A DNA stretch of 64,000 bases from contig JARGOG010000005.1 of assembly GCA_029212785.1 (NCBI GenBank), positions 52,716 to 116,715 on the forward strand, read 5' to 3'. The position numbers and the translations under genes are program-made. The stretch is from Thalassobaculaceae bacterium. GTDB taxonomy: Bacteria > Pseudomonadota > Alphaproteobacteria > Thalassobaculales > Thalassobaculaceae. Shown piece by piece: positions 34,247-43,119 of this stretch. Positions within the stretch are counted from its first letter, which is position 1, and the number at the start of each line of letters is the position of its first letter. Under the pieces are notes generated by a model. The model made no database searches, was not told the DNA's origin, and was given only the letters and a program-made list of their open reading frames with translations.

Positions 34247-35502
34247 GACAGGTACTCTGGATCGAATTGAAGCATGGCGGAAGCGATGCTCCCGAAGGGG
34301 TGGGCGTAGCCGAAAAAGTCCAGGTTCTCACCGACCAGTCGGACATCGGCGCCGATCCGCGTCTCATACTGTGATCCCAGCGCCAGAAACCTGTCCCGCG
34401 CGGCACCGGTGAGACCTCCGGATGCGCCGCCGAGCATTGCCAGGAACTCCGCGGTCGCCGCGTCGATTTCCTCCGAGTCGTTCTCCACCAGGTCGATCCC
34501 GAGCGCCTCGAACTCGGTGTCGCGGAACACGGCGGGGAGCTGACGGTCGAGGATCTCGGCATAGCCGAGCCGGCGCCCGTTCTCGCTGTAGTGCTTGAAC
34601 AGCGAGAGGTCGCGGTTATACGGCAGGTTCAGGTGTTCGAGCGGAGTGTTGGTGCGCAGGGTCGGCGTGCCGAAAGCGGCGGCGACCCAGATCGGCCCGG
34701 AATTCTGCGCCGTCCCGAAGGCGGAATCGGCCAATACCGCGAGATCGACCGCCCGGTCGTCGGGGCCGAGGTCGGGCAGCGCGTCCGGCAGGCTGACGTA
34801 ACCGTCACCCATCCAGCCGTCCGGCTCGAGCCCTGTCTCGCCGATCCGCACCACCTGATAGCCCGCGTCCAGGATGCGGCGGATCGACGGGGCGTAGCGT
34901 TCGATGCTGGCGGTGCGGTGGCCATGATGCTCAAGGCCTTCGCGGTACTTCATCGTGCGCATGTGGAAGAAGGCGAATGGCGCATCCGGGTCGACCCCGA
35001 TCGAGCGCAGCTGGGCGTGTCCTCTTGCCCTGACATCGTCCGGTAGGTCGATGCGGGCCGGCCTGACGCCGCCGACAACCTGGCGCCAGAAATCGACGAT
35101 CAGCAGACGGGGCGACTTGAGCAGAAGGTGGAGGAGTTGGAAATCCGCGAGCCCGCCATCGATGAAGCCCATGGCATGGATCACCGGATCGTCGGTCTCG
35201 ATCCACACGAATGGATCGGGGAAGCACGCGCGGATCGCGGCGTTGGTTCCCGGTCGGGTCAGTGGCGGGGTAACCACGACAATGCGCCGGTAGCGGTCGC
35301 CATAGAGCGATTTCAGGATCTGCGGCTCGATCGTGAAATGGCCGATCCGGTCGGATTGGGTGAGGATATAGACGAGCGGCGGATCGTCCCGGTCCATATG
35401 GGGCTGGATGAGCGCGAACAGCTTCGCCAGGTTCTCCTTTTTCAGGAACTCCTGGCGCATGCGCGCCTCGAAGGCCTTCGGGTCTTCCTGCGGCAGTCTC
35501 AA
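34243..35502 (-). CDS. TIGR04372-type glycosyltransferase, paralogue
   Basis: 419 residues, about half identical by eye to the downstream gene: VYILTQSDRIGHFTIEPQ, FAFFHMRTMKY, RTASIERYAPSIRRILDAGYQVVRIGETG, AQNSGPIWVAAAFGTPTLRTNTPLEHLNLPY. The tandem arrangement suggests duplication followed by specialisation for two successive sugar additions; that is inference. It overlaps both neighbours by 4 bp. Confidence 0.82.
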   Translation of the reverse strand: MRLPQEDPKAFEARMRQEFLKKENLAKLFALIQPHMDRDDPPLVYILTQSDRIGHFTIEPQILKSLYGDRYRRIVVVTPPLTRPGTNAAIRACFPDPFVWIETDDPVIHAMGFIDGGLADFQLLHLLLKSPRLLIVDFWRQVVGGVRPARIDLPDDVRARGHAQLRSIGVDPDAPFAFFHMRTMKYREGLEHHGHRTASIERYAPSIRRILDAGYQVVRIGETGLEPDGWMGDGYVSLPDALPDLGPDDRAVDLAVLADSAFGTAQNSGPIWVAAAFGTPTLRTNTPLEHLNLPYNRDLSLFKHYSENGRRLGYAEILDRQLPAVFRDTEFEALGIDLVENDSEEIDAATAEFLAMLGGASGGLTGAARDRFLALGSQYETRIGADVRLVGENLDFFGYAHPFGSIASAMLQFDPEYLS

Positions 35503-36428
35503 GAGTCCGGTCCGACGTGCGAGCTTACGACCGACTTCCAGTCATCCTGCGCGACCCAGCCAAGGTCTCGTTCCGCCGCCCGGGTGTCGAACGGGCTCGC
35601 CGCAACCCGCCTGAACCAGCTTTCGTCCTGGATCGTCGGATGCCAGCCATGGGCGCGGCTCAGGAAATCCAGGGTGTCGACACTGCCCATGCTGTCCCGC
35701 GCGGCGATCAGGTAGACGGCGAAGGGCGCGGTATCCGCGACCACGGCGGCCCGGAAGGCGGCGGCCGCGTCGCGCGAGGTGACGTAGTTGCGCATCAGCG
35801 GTAGGCCGCCATAGATCGGCGCGTCGATCGCAATGCCGGGATTGCCATCCTCCGCGGCGAGCGTGGTCAGCTCCGCCAGCATCTGCGGTGTCTTGACCGG
35901 CCGTGCGACCAGGGTCGGGCGCAGGCAGACGATCGAGGCGATGCCGCTACCGCTCTGGGCATGCCGTCTGGCGAAACTCTCGGCGGCGCGCTCCACCAGC
36001 AGTTTGGTCAAGTCGTAAGTCCGGCGCGGACGCTGAGGATGGGCCTCGTCGATCGGCAGATAGTCGGGCGGCGCATCCTTGGCGAACCCGTAGGAGGCGG
36101 CGGACGAGGCGAGGACGACCTTCCCGACACCTTCCTCCTCGGCGGCACGCAGCAGATTCCAGGTTCCCTGGACGTTGACTTCGAAATAGGTGTGGTCGGG
36201 GACGTCGACGCCGTCGTCGATCGCGGCGAGGTGGATGATCCGTTCGTGGCCGCGCACGGCGCTGCGCACCGCCGCGATGTCGCGCATGTCGACCTCGCGG
36301 TAGAGCACGTCCTGGCTCGGCGCGCTCACGTCCAGGACTTCGACCGTGTGATCGGGCAGCATTGCCTCGACGACGAAATGCCCGAGACGTCCGCTGCCGC
36401 CGGTGATCAATATGGAATTATTCGACAC
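35499..36428 (-). CDS. NAD-dependent epimerase/dehydratase family protein
   Basis: About 309 residues, extended SDR: the Rossmann motif ILITGGSGRLGHFVVE, LYREVDMRDIAAVRSAVRG, IIHLAAIDD, SSAASYGF (Ser) and YDLTK (catalytic Tyr-x-x-x-Lys). It probably modifies a nucleotide sugar for the two glycosyltransferases that follow with 4-bp overlap. I start at the GTG at 36428, next to the Rossmann fold; the frame extends to 36491 but the extra residues have no ribosome-binding site. Confidence 0.87.
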   Translation of the reverse strand: MSNNSILITGGSGRLGHFVVEAMLPDHTVEVLDVSAPSQDVLYREVDMRDIAAVRSAVRGHERIIHLAAIDDGVDVPDHTYFEVNVQGTWNLLRAAEEEGVGKVVLASSAASYGFAKDAPPDYLPIDEAHPQRPRRTYDLTKLLVERAAESFARRHAQSGSGIASIVCLRPTLVARPVKTPQMLAELTTLAAEDGNPGIAIDAPIYGGLPLMRNYVTSRDAAAAFRAAVVADTAPFAVYLIAARDSMGSVDTLDFLSRAHGWHPTIQDESWFRRVAASPFDTRAAERDLGWVAQDDWKSVVSSHVGPDS

Positions 36429-36572
36429 GTCAGACTGTTCCCGGTCGTTACCGTCCGTGCAGAGTAATCCAGTTTGCGCCGTCGTCGACACGCCGAACGA
36501 TCACCGCCGGGCTGAAATATGCCGAATGCATGCTAGATTGAGAGTAACCGGTTCACCCAAAACGGACGAGAC

Positions 36573-37538
36573 ATGGCCGAGGACGCGCCGCTTCCCGAAC
36601 ACCCCCGCCAGGAACACATGGGCTTCGACCTGAACCATGTGCTTTCCGCCGTTGTCGGCGTGAGCTGCCACATCCCCGAAGATGCGTTCACCGCCTCCGT
36701 GCTGGGGACGGAGCGGTCGGGCAACGGCGTGGTGATTCGCGCCGACGGTCTGGTTCTGACCATCGGCTACCTGATCACCGAGGCGGAAACGATCTGGATC
36801 ACCGACAATCAGGGGCGCGCCTTCCAGGGCACCGTTCTGGCCTATGATCAGGAGACCGGTTTCGGTCTGGTTCAGGCGCTGGGGCATGTGGATCTGCCGG
36901 CGGTGGAACTGGGGGTGTCCTCCGACGTGGAAGAGGGGGATGCCGTGATCGTGGTCGGCCATGGCGGCCGCCGGTCGGCGATCAACGCCCGGGTCATCGC
37001 CGTGCGCGAGTTCGCCGGCTACTGGGAGTACATGCTGGACGAAGCGATCTTCACCACGCCGGCGCATCCGAACTGGGGCGGCACCGGGCTGTTCGACAAG
37101 GACGGCCGGCTGGTCGGCATCGGGTCGCTGTTCATCCAGCAGAGCCACGGGGACGACACGCCGATCGACGGCAACATGATCGTGCCGATCGACCTGATCA
37201 AACCGGTCTACGAAACCATGGTGACCAGCGGCACGGCCGGGCGGGTGCCGCGCCCCTGGCTCGGCATGTACTGCACCGAGGTCGAGGACCGGCTGGTGGT
37301 GGCGGGCCTCGCCGATGACGGGCCGGCCGAACTGGCGGATGTTCAGGTCGGCGACATCATCGAAAAGGTCAGTGGCGGGCGGGTCGCGACCCTGGCGGAG
37401 ATGTTCCGTCGGGTCTGGTCCGTCGGCCCGGCGGGCGCCGATATCCCGATCACGGTGATCCGCGAAGGCGAGCGCCTGGACCTGACCGTCGCTTCGGTCG
37501 CCCGCGGCCAGCTTCTCAAGGGGCCGCGGCTTCACTGA
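36573..37538 (+). CDS. HtrA/DegP-like protein with PDZ domain but no catalytic triad
   Basis: 321 residues. The trypsin-fold part (residues about 20-215) keeps the S1C landmarks GNGVVIRADGLVLTIGYLI, DQETGFGLVQAL and GDAVIVVGHG, followed by a PDZ domain (about 225-310: ADVQVGDIIEKVSGGRVATLAEM). The triad is gone: the His of TNxHVV is Tyr66, the Asp position reads T-G-F, and the GNSGG serine is Trp168 (PNWGG). No signal peptide or membrane segment is seen, so it is probably a cytosolic binding protein or chaperone. 27 bp upstream of a dehydrogenase gene, likely co-transcribed. Confidence 0.82.
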   Translation: MAEDAPLPEHPRQEHMGFDLNHVLSAVVGVSCHIPEDAFTASVLGTERSGNGVVIRADGLVLTIGYLITEAETIWITDNQGRAFQGTVLAYDQETGFGLVQALGHVDLPAVELGVSSDVEEGDAVIVVGHGGRRSAINARVIAVREFAGYWEYMLDEAIFTTPAHPNWGGTGLFDKDGRLVGIGSLFIQQSHGDDTPIDGNMIVPIDLIKPVYETMVTSGTAGRVPRPWLGMYCTEVEDRLVVAGLADDGPAELADVQVGDIIEKVSGGRVATLAEMFRRVWSVGPAGADIPITVIREGERLDLTVASVARGQLLKGPRLH

Positions 37539-37564
37539 CACCACTGACGCAGGAAGGACAGGCG

Positions 37565-38437
37565 ATGCGCATCGCGTTCCTCGGTCTCGGCCTGATGGGG
37601 GAGGGGATCACCCGCCGCCTGATCGATCTCGGACACAGCGTCGCTGGCTTCGACCCGCAGGCGGCGCTGCGGGACGAGGCGGAGACATGGGGCGTCGTTC
37701 CGGCCGGCACGCCGGCCGCGGCCGCCGCGGGTGCGGATCTGGTCATGACCTGCGTGACCACGACCGATGACCTGGAGGCGGCGCTGTTCGGTGCCGACGG
37801 GGCCGCCGCCGCCATGTCCGGCGCGGCGATCCTGGTCGACTTCTCCACCACCGTCGTCGCGCGCACCAAGGAAATGGCGGCGCGTCTGAAGCGCGAGCGT
37901 GGCTCAGGCTGGATCGACGCGCCGGTCTCCGGCGGACCGCCGGCGGCGCGCGCCGGCAGTCTGGCGATCATGATGGGCGGCGACGACGCCGATATCGCCC
38001 GGGCCCGTCCGGTTCTGGACGGCCTGGCGGGCAGCTTGGTGCATTTGGGGCCGGTGGGTGCCGGACAGGTGACCAAGATGGTCAACCAGGTCTGCGTGCT
38101 GACCAATTTCGTCGTGCTGGCGGAAGCGCTGAACCTGGCGGAGCGCGGTGGCGTCGACACCACGAAGCTGCAGGCCGCCCTGGAGACCGGCTATGCCGGC
38201 TCCAACCTGATGGGGGCGATGTGGCCGCGAATGATGGCCCGCGACTATGCCCCGGCGGGGTATCTGCGGCAGGTCCTCAAGGATCTAGACATGGTCCACG
38301 ACCTTGCCCACGACCTGAAGGCGGCCATCCCGATGTCGACCCAGGCGGCCGAGCTGTTCCGCCTCATGGCGGCGCGGGGGCACGAGGCGGAGGACGGCAT
38401 CGCCGTGCTGAAACTGTTCACCGGCGAAGAGGTCTGA
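37565..38437 (+). CDS. 3-hydroxyisobutyrate dehydrogenase-family NAD(P)-dependent oxidoreductase
   Basis: 290 residues of the beta-hydroxyacid dehydrogenase family. The Rossmann loop IAFLGLGLMGEGI, substrate motif WIDAPVSGGPPAARAGSLAIMMGG and catalytic Lys in GAGQVTKMVNQ are intact. Members oxidise 3-hydroxyisobutyrate, tartronate semialdehyde, 6-phosphogluconate relatives and others, so the substrate is open. The ATG has GGAAGGACAG just before. It follows the pseudo-HtrA gene. Confidence 0.88.
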   Translation: MRIAFLGLGLMGEGITRRLIDLGHSVAGFDPQAALRDEAETWGVVPAGTPAAAAAGADLVMTCVTTTDDLEAALFGADGAAAAMSGAAILVDFSTTVVARTKEMAARLKRERGSGWIDAPVSGGPPAARAGSLAIMMGGDDADIARARPVLDGLAGSLVHLGPVGAGQVTKMVNQVCVLTNFVVLAEALNLAERGGVDTTKLQAALETGYAGSNLMGAMWPRMMARDYAPAGYLRQVLKDLDMVHDLAHDLKAAIPMSTQAAELFRLMAARGHEAEDGIAVLKLFTGEEV

Positions 38438-38527
38438 CGCGTTCGCCATCCCGTCTCGACCTTGCATTGGATCCGGGCATTGGTGTGCTGGCGCGGTGCA
38501 GCGGGAACGCTCCCGGCGGCGTCCTCG

Positions 38528-40237
38528 CTATCCCGATGCCGTGCCCGCGATCGGCCGGGCCAGTGCCGCCTCGATCGTCGGCGCGATGGTGACCGCCGGC
38601 GGCGCGATGCCATGGGCGGCGAGGTCCCGGCGGATCTCCGCTGATACCCCGGTGAGCACCACTTCCACGCCGCTGCGTCCGGCACGGTGAGCCAAGCCCT
38701 CGATGGTGTTCGCCGCGGTGCTGTCGATGAACGGCACGGCGGAGAGGTCGAGGATCAGGCGCCTGTGGGTGTCGGCGATGCGGTCGAGCACCGAGCCGAT
38801 CGAGGCTGCGGCACCAAAGAAGAAGGCGCCGGAGATCCGGTAGATCACCGTCTCGTGGTCCGCCGCCGTCTCCTCCTCGTAGTCCGGGCGATCGTCGCGC
38901 ACGTCCTCGGTGACGAAGGGAACCGCACTTTCGACGGCGGTCACTTTCGACATGCGATAGATGAAGAGCACCGAGCCGAGGGCGAAGCCGACGACGATCG
39001 CCTCGGTCAGGTCGCGGAAGATGGTGAGCCCGAAGGTCGCCAGCAGCACCGCCGCATCGCCGCGTGACGCCCGCAGCAGGGTGAGGAAGGCATGCTTCTC
39101 CACCATGTTCCAGGCGACGAAGGCGAGCACGCCCGCCAGGGCCGCCAGGGGGATGTCGCTCGCCAGCGGGGCGGCGATCAGCACGAAGGCCAGCAGGAAG
39201 ACGGCGTGCAACATGCCGGCGACCGGGCCGTGGGCGCCGGCGCGAACGTTGGTCGCCGTGCGCGCGATGGTGCCGGTGACGCAGATCCCGCCGAACAGCG
39301 ACGACCCGATATTGGCCAGACCCTGGGCAACGAGCTCGCAGTTCGAGCGGTGCCGCCGGCCGGTCATGCCGTCGGCGACCACGGCGGAGAGCAGGGATTC
39401 GATGGAACCGAGCAGGGCGAAGGAGATCGCCGCCGGCAGCACTTCCATCACCTTCCCGATACTGATCTGTGGCAATGCCGGCACCGGGAAGCTTTGGGGG
39501 ATGCCGCCGAACGCGCTGCCGATGGTCTCCACATCTAGGCTGAACAGGGTGGTGGCCGCCGCCGCGCCGGCGACGCCAACCAGCATGCCGGGCCAGTTCG
39601 GCCGCAGCCGTTTGAGGGCGATGATGACGGCGACGGTGCCAAGGGAGAGCGCAATCGCTTCGGTGTGAGCGGTGCCGAGAGAAGCGGCCAGTGCCGGCAG
39701 CTTGTCGGCCAATGGGCCCGGCTCCGGTCCGGCCAGGGTGAGGCCGAGCAGCGGCCGGATCTGGCTGGCGAAGATGATCACCGCGATCCCGGCGGTGAAG
39801 CCGACGGTGACCGGATAGGGAATGAATTTAATGAAGGTGCCAAGCCTCAGCGCCCCGATGGCGGTGAGGATCAGCCCGGCCAGCAGGGTCGCCAGGATCG
39901 TGCCTTCGATGCCGTGGGTGTGCACCGTGGCGGCGACCAGCACGATGAAGGCGCCGGCCGGGCCGCCGATCTGGAACCGGCTGCCGCCGAAGGCCGAGAC
40001 CAGAAATCCGCCGACGATGGCGGTGTAGAGCCCCTGGGCCGGGGTGGCGCCGGAGGCGATGGCGATGGCCATGGAGAGCGGCAGGGCGACGATGGCGACC
40101 GTCAGTCCGGCGATCGCGTCGCGCCGCAGATGGGCGGCCGTATAGCCTTCGCGGAACACGGTGACGAGCTTCGGCGTGAACAGCTCGACCGTGTTCGGCG
40201 CCGTCGGTGTGGAGGTATCGCGCGTGCTGGTGGCCAT
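38528..40237 (-). CDS. SulP-family anion transporter with STAS domain
   Basis: About 569 residues. Roughly 10-12 membrane helices with the SulP signatures LRRDAIAGLTVAIVALPLSMAIAIASGATPAQGLYTAI and GGPAGAF, then a C-terminal STAS domain (residues about 455-560) containing LILDLSAVPFIDSTAANTIEGLAHRA with the Ser of the SpoIIAA-type DxST motif. The family carries sulfate, bicarbonate or other anions; the substrate is not evident here. ATG at 40237 (MATSTRDTS) is preferred to 40303. Inner membrane. Confidence 0.88.
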   Translation of the reverse strand: MATSTRDTSTPTAPNTVELFTPKLVTVFREGYTAAHLRRDAIAGLTVAIVALPLSMAIAIASGATPAQGLYTAIVGGFLVSAFGGSRFQIGGPAGAFIVLVAATVHTHGIEGTILATLLAGLILTAIGALRLGTFIKFIPYPVTVGFTAGIAVIIFASQIRPLLGLTLAGPEPGPLADKLPALAASLGTAHTEAIALSLGTVAVIIALKRLRPNWPGMLVGVAGAAAATTLFSLDVETIGSAFGGIPQSFPVPALPQISIGKVMEVLPAAISFALLGSIESLLSAVVADGMTGRRHRSNCELVAQGLANIGSSLFGGICVTGTIARTATNVRAGAHGPVAGMLHAVFLLAFVLIAAPLASDIPLAALAGVLAFVAWNMVEKHAFLTLLRASRGDAAVLLATFGLTIFRDLTEAIVVGFALGSVLFIYRMSKVTAVESAVPFVTEDVRDDRPDYEEETAADHETVIYRISGAFFFGAAASIGSVLDRIADTHRRLILDLSAVPFIDSTAANTIEGLAHRAGRSGVEVVLTGVSAEIRRDLAAHGIAPPAVTIAPTIEAALARPIAGTASG

Positions 40238-40381
40238 CGGGTCGCCGGACCCCCGGACAGGAAGGAGTGCGGCCAGTCTGACGATCCGGCCCGGGGATCG
40301 CAACGGCTACCCGCCTGTGGAGACGTTCGGTCGCGGGAGGCAAGCAAAGGGGCGGTTCGGTTTCCCCCGTATCAACCCTCA

Positions 40382-40420
40382 TCGACTTCCTGGACGGCCG
40401 GCCGGGCCGATCCAGGACCC
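40382..40420. repeat. Dispersed hairpin repeat, copy D
   Basis: TCCTGGA (40388-40394) and TCCAGGA (40411-40417) flank a CGGCCGGCCG core; the unit begins TCGACT, i.e. the reverse orientation of copy A. A half unit (GGATCCAGGAAGCC) follows at about 40443. It occupies the 254-bp gap between the SulP and OmpR-type genes. Confidence 0.65.
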
Positions 40421-40491
40421 CATGGGCCTCCCGCCGGACGCAGGATCCAGGAAGCCGGATGGGAAAAGGAGTGCCGGGAGGCAGCCCTGCC

Positions 40492-41283
40492 TTAGCTGTC
40501 CGGCCGCAGGACGTAGCCGCGTCCGCGCACGGTCTGCAGGAAGCGCGGGAATTTGGGGTCGGGCTCGATCTTGCGGCGCAGGCGGGTGATCTGCACGTCG
40601 ATGGTGCGGGCGTTGCCGCCGCCGATGCCGGAGCCGCTCAAACCCGCGCCGCCCATACCCGCGCCGCCCATACCCGCGCCACCGACACCCACGCCACCGA
40701 CAGGGGCGCCGGTCTCGCCGTCCGCCAGATCCTCGCGAGTGAAGACCGTGCCGGGAGACGCGGCGAAGATCGCCAGCAGCGCGCCTTCGGACTCGGTCAG
40801 GCGCACCGGTTCCTCACCGCGCCAGAGCAGGTTGCGCAGGGGGTCGAAGCGGAACTCGCCGAAGGTTATCTCGCCGCCGGCCGGACCCTCCGCGACGGTC
40901 TCCACCGGAGCCACGACGCGGCGCAGAATCGTGCGGATGCGCAGCACCAGTTCGCGCGGTTCGAACGGTTTGGTCAGATAGTCGTCGGCACCGCTCTCCA
41001 ACCCGGCGATGCGGTCGGCGCTCTCGCCCATGGCGGTCAGCAGCAGGATCGGTACAAGCGAGTCCTCCCGCAGGGACTTCGTGAGCTCGACCCCATTCTC
41101 GCCGGGCATCATCACGTCGAGCACGATCAGGTCGAAGACCAGACTCTCCATCTGCGTCCGGGCGGCGGCGGCATCGGCGGCAACGGACACCCGGAACCCG
41201 TTCTCCATCAGGAAGCGCCGCAGCAGGTTGCGCAGCCGCGCGTCGTCGTCGACGACCAGGATATGCGGGGCGTCCTGGCTCAT
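40492..41283 (-). CDS. OmpR-family response regulator with glycine-repeat insert in DNA-binding domain
   Basis: 263 residues. Receiver (residues 7-120) with the acidic pair Asp13-Asp14, phospho-acceptor Asp56 (VLDVMMP), Thr83 and Lys105 (LTKPFEP). The winged helix (about 140-262) keeps [39 protein letters not shown] and [33 protein letters not shown]. Between the transactivation-loop helix and the recognition helix an extra Gly-rich stretch of about 36 residues (189-224, repeats of GGAGM type) is inserted. It follows the MarR gene by 5 bp, so both are co-transcribed; no kinase gene is adjacent. Probably functional, since all core motifs remain. Confidence 0.88.
   Translation of the reverse strand: MSQDAPHILVVDDDARLRNLLRRFLMENGFRVSVAADAAAARTQMESLVFDLIVLDVMMPGENGVELTKSLREDSLVPILLLTAMGESADRIAGLESGADDYLTKPFEPRELVLRIRTILRRVVAPVETVAEGPAGGEITFGEFRFDPLRNLLWRGEEPVRLTESEGALLAIFAASPGTVFTREDLADGETGAPVGGVGVGGAGMGGAGMGGAGLSGSGIGGGNARTIDVQITRLRRKIEPDPKFPRFLQTVRGRGYVLRPDS
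40628..40702. repeat. Five 15-bp tandem repeats inside the OmpR-type regulator
   Basis: Units of CCCGCGCCGCCCATA type: two exact copies (40643-40657, 40658-40672), two diverged (40673-40687, 40688-40702) and one more diverged (40628-40642). Each encodes one Gly-rich pentapeptide, so changes in copy number stay in frame. Confidence 0.85.
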
Positions 41284-41288
41284 GGCGG

Positions 41289-41846
41289 CTACCGCTTGCC
41301 GCCGGCGATCTTGCTGCCGACGAGCTTGCCGCCGCTGCGGGCGGCGGGCAAGTGGGTGGGGCCACCCGAGACGTCGAACTGGTCGCGGTCCGGCGCGTCG
41401 ATGATGCCGTGCAGCACAAGCTTGAAGCCCTGCACCGCATCTGCGCCCGCCTTGCGGAAGGCGTCGGCGATGCGCTCGCGCTGATCGGCGGTGAGCCGCC
41501 GCTCCAGCTCCACGCCTTTGACGGTGAGGGTCAGCAGACGCTGTCGGCGGTCGCGCTCGCCCGGCGTCTGGGTGATGTATTCCTCCTCGACCAAATGGCT
41601 GAGCACCCGGCTCAGGCTTTGCTTGGTGATGCGCAGGATCTTCAGCAGCTCGGATACGGTGATGCCCGGATTGCGGCCGACGAAATAGATCACCCGATGA
41701 TGCGCCCGCCCGAGCCCGATTTCCGCAAGCATGCCATCCGGCCCGCCGGTGAAATCCCGGTAGGCGAAGAACAGCATCTCGATCGCCTGGCGCAATTCCT
41801 CCTCGCGGAGAAAGAGCGGATTCGCGACGCTTTTTACGTCAACCAT
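41289..41846 (-). CDS. MarR-family transcriptional regulator
   Basis: 185 residues with a MarR winged helix: [66 protein letters not shown] (residues about 42-108). It lies upstream of an OmpR-type regulator and divergent from ilvE, and a perfect palindrome covers its own start codon, which suggests autorepression. The C-terminal tail ([20 protein letters not shown]) is probably unstructured. Ligand and other targets unknown. Confidence 0.9.
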   Translation of the reverse strand: MVDVKSVANPLFLREEELRQAIEMLFFAYRDFTGGPDGMLAEIGLGRAHHRVIYFVGRNPGITVSELLKILRITKQSLSRVLSHLVEEEYITQTPGERDRRQRLLTLTVKGVELERRLTADQRERIADAFRKAGADAVQGFKLVLHGIIDAPDRDQFDVSGGPTHLPAARSGGKLVGSKIAGGKR

Positions 41847-41852
41847 GTTGAC
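41838..41852. promoter_or_regulatory. Palindrome over the MarR start codon (operator candidate)
   Basis: GTCAACCATGTTGAC is a perfect 6-3-6 palindrome whose centre is the MarR start codon (41844-41846). It is placed where a bound repressor would block marR expression, and 120 bp from the divergent ilvE start. Confidence 0.5.
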
Positions 41853-41972
41853 TTACTTTCTTCCGAATGTTAGTCGTGAGGCCTGATAAGGGTAACAAAA
41901 GTACACGATCGTCGGGTTGCGCGATGGTTTGTAATGGCGTGAACTCTTCGACTTCAGGTAGGAAACGACACC

Positions 41973-42875
41973 ATGTCTTTGATTCCATTTGACGATCGCG
42001 ATGGTGCGATCTGGTATGACGGCAAACTCGTTCCCTGGCGCGAAGCCTCTGTGCACGTGCTGACTCATGGGCTGCATTATGCCAGTTCCGTGTTCGAGGG
42101 CGAACGCGTTTATGCCGGCAACATCTTCAAATCCCAGGAGCATACCGCGCGGCTGATCAAGTCGGCGGGCACCTTGGACTTCGAGATTCCGTTTTCGGCG
42201 GCGGAAATCGAAGCGGCCAAACGCGCGGTCCTGGACTCCATGGGCATCGTCGACGGCTATATCCGTCCGGTTGCTTGGCGCGGCAGCGAGATGATGGGTG
42301 TTTCTGCCCAGCAGAACACCATTCATCTGGCGATCGCTGCCTGGGAATGGCCGTCCTATTTCGATCCGGAAGCCAAGATGAAGGGTATCCGTCTGGCGCT
42401 GTCCAAGTGGCGCCGTCCGGCTCCGGAAACCGCGCCGGTCCATGCCAAGGCGGCCGGCCTGTACATGATCTGCACCCTCTCCAAACACCGCGCGGAGAAG
42501 GACGGCTTCCATGACGCCATGATGCTGGACTACCGCGGCTACGTCGCCGAGGCGACCGGCGCCAACGTGTTCTTCGTGATGAAGGACGGTCGGGTGCATA
42601 CCCCGACGCCGGACTGCTTCCTGGACGGCATCACCCGGCGCACCGTGATCGGCCTGCTGAAGGCGCGCGGTGTCGAGGTGGTCGAACGCCACATCATGCC
42701 GGAAGAGATGGCCGACGCGGCCGAATGCTTCCTCACCGGCACCGCCGCCGAGGTGACTCCGGTCGGCACGATCGCCGACTACACCTTCACGCCGGGCGAA
42801 CTGACCCGCCAGATGGTCGAGGATTACGACGCCCTGGTGCGCCAGCCGGCCGCCTCGGCGCAGGCGGCCGAGTAA
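41973..42875 (+). CDS. ilvE: Branched-chain amino-acid aminotransferase
   Basis: A 300-residue class IV PLP aminotransferase that makes the last step of leucine, isoleucine and valine synthesis. DGKLVPWREASVHVLTHGLHYASSVFEGERVY, the PLP lysine Lys159 (APVHAKAAGLY), EATGANVFFV and ECFLTGTAAEVTPV are all typical. Length agrees. A strong terminator follows, so it is monocistronic. Divergent from the MarR-OmpR regulatory pair, which may control it. Confidence 0.94.
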   Translation: MSLIPFDDRDGAIWYDGKLVPWREASVHVLTHGLHYASSVFEGERVYAGNIFKSQEHTARLIKSAGTLDFEIPFSAAEIEAAKRAVLDSMGIVDGYIRPVAWRGSEMMGVSAQQNTIHLAIAAWEWPSYFDPEAKMKGIRLALSKWRRPAPETAPVHAKAAGLYMICTLSKHRAEKDGFHDAMMLDYRGYVAEATGANVFFVMKDGRVHTPTPDCFLDGITRRTVIGLLKARGVEVVERHIMPEEMADAAECFLTGTAAEVTPVGTIADYTFTPGELTRQMVEDYDALVRQPAASAQAAE

Positions 42876-42903
42876 ACCGCCCCCGATCACCGGACTGATG
42901 ATG

Positions 42904-42927
42904 CGGCCGCCTTCGGGCGGCCGTTTT
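42904..42927 (+). terminator. Rho-independent terminator after ilvE
   Basis: CGGCCGCC, loop TTCG, GGCGGCCG, then TTTT: a perfect 8-bp stem with a UUCG tetraloop, 29 bp after the ilvE stop. Confidence 0.92.
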
Positions 42928-43119
42928 CATTTCCACGGCCGGACGCGATGGGGTGCGGGGTGGACATAGCGCCGCCCAATCCGCAAGCTCGCGGCACCTG
43001 TATGGCGGTTCGTTCCCGGGCCGCGGATATCCGTTCAAAAAAGACTGGCACGACGCCGCGGCCGCCTCTGCTCAGGGGGGCTGACATGCGTCGCCAACCC
43101 CGCGAGGAGGAACCACCGA

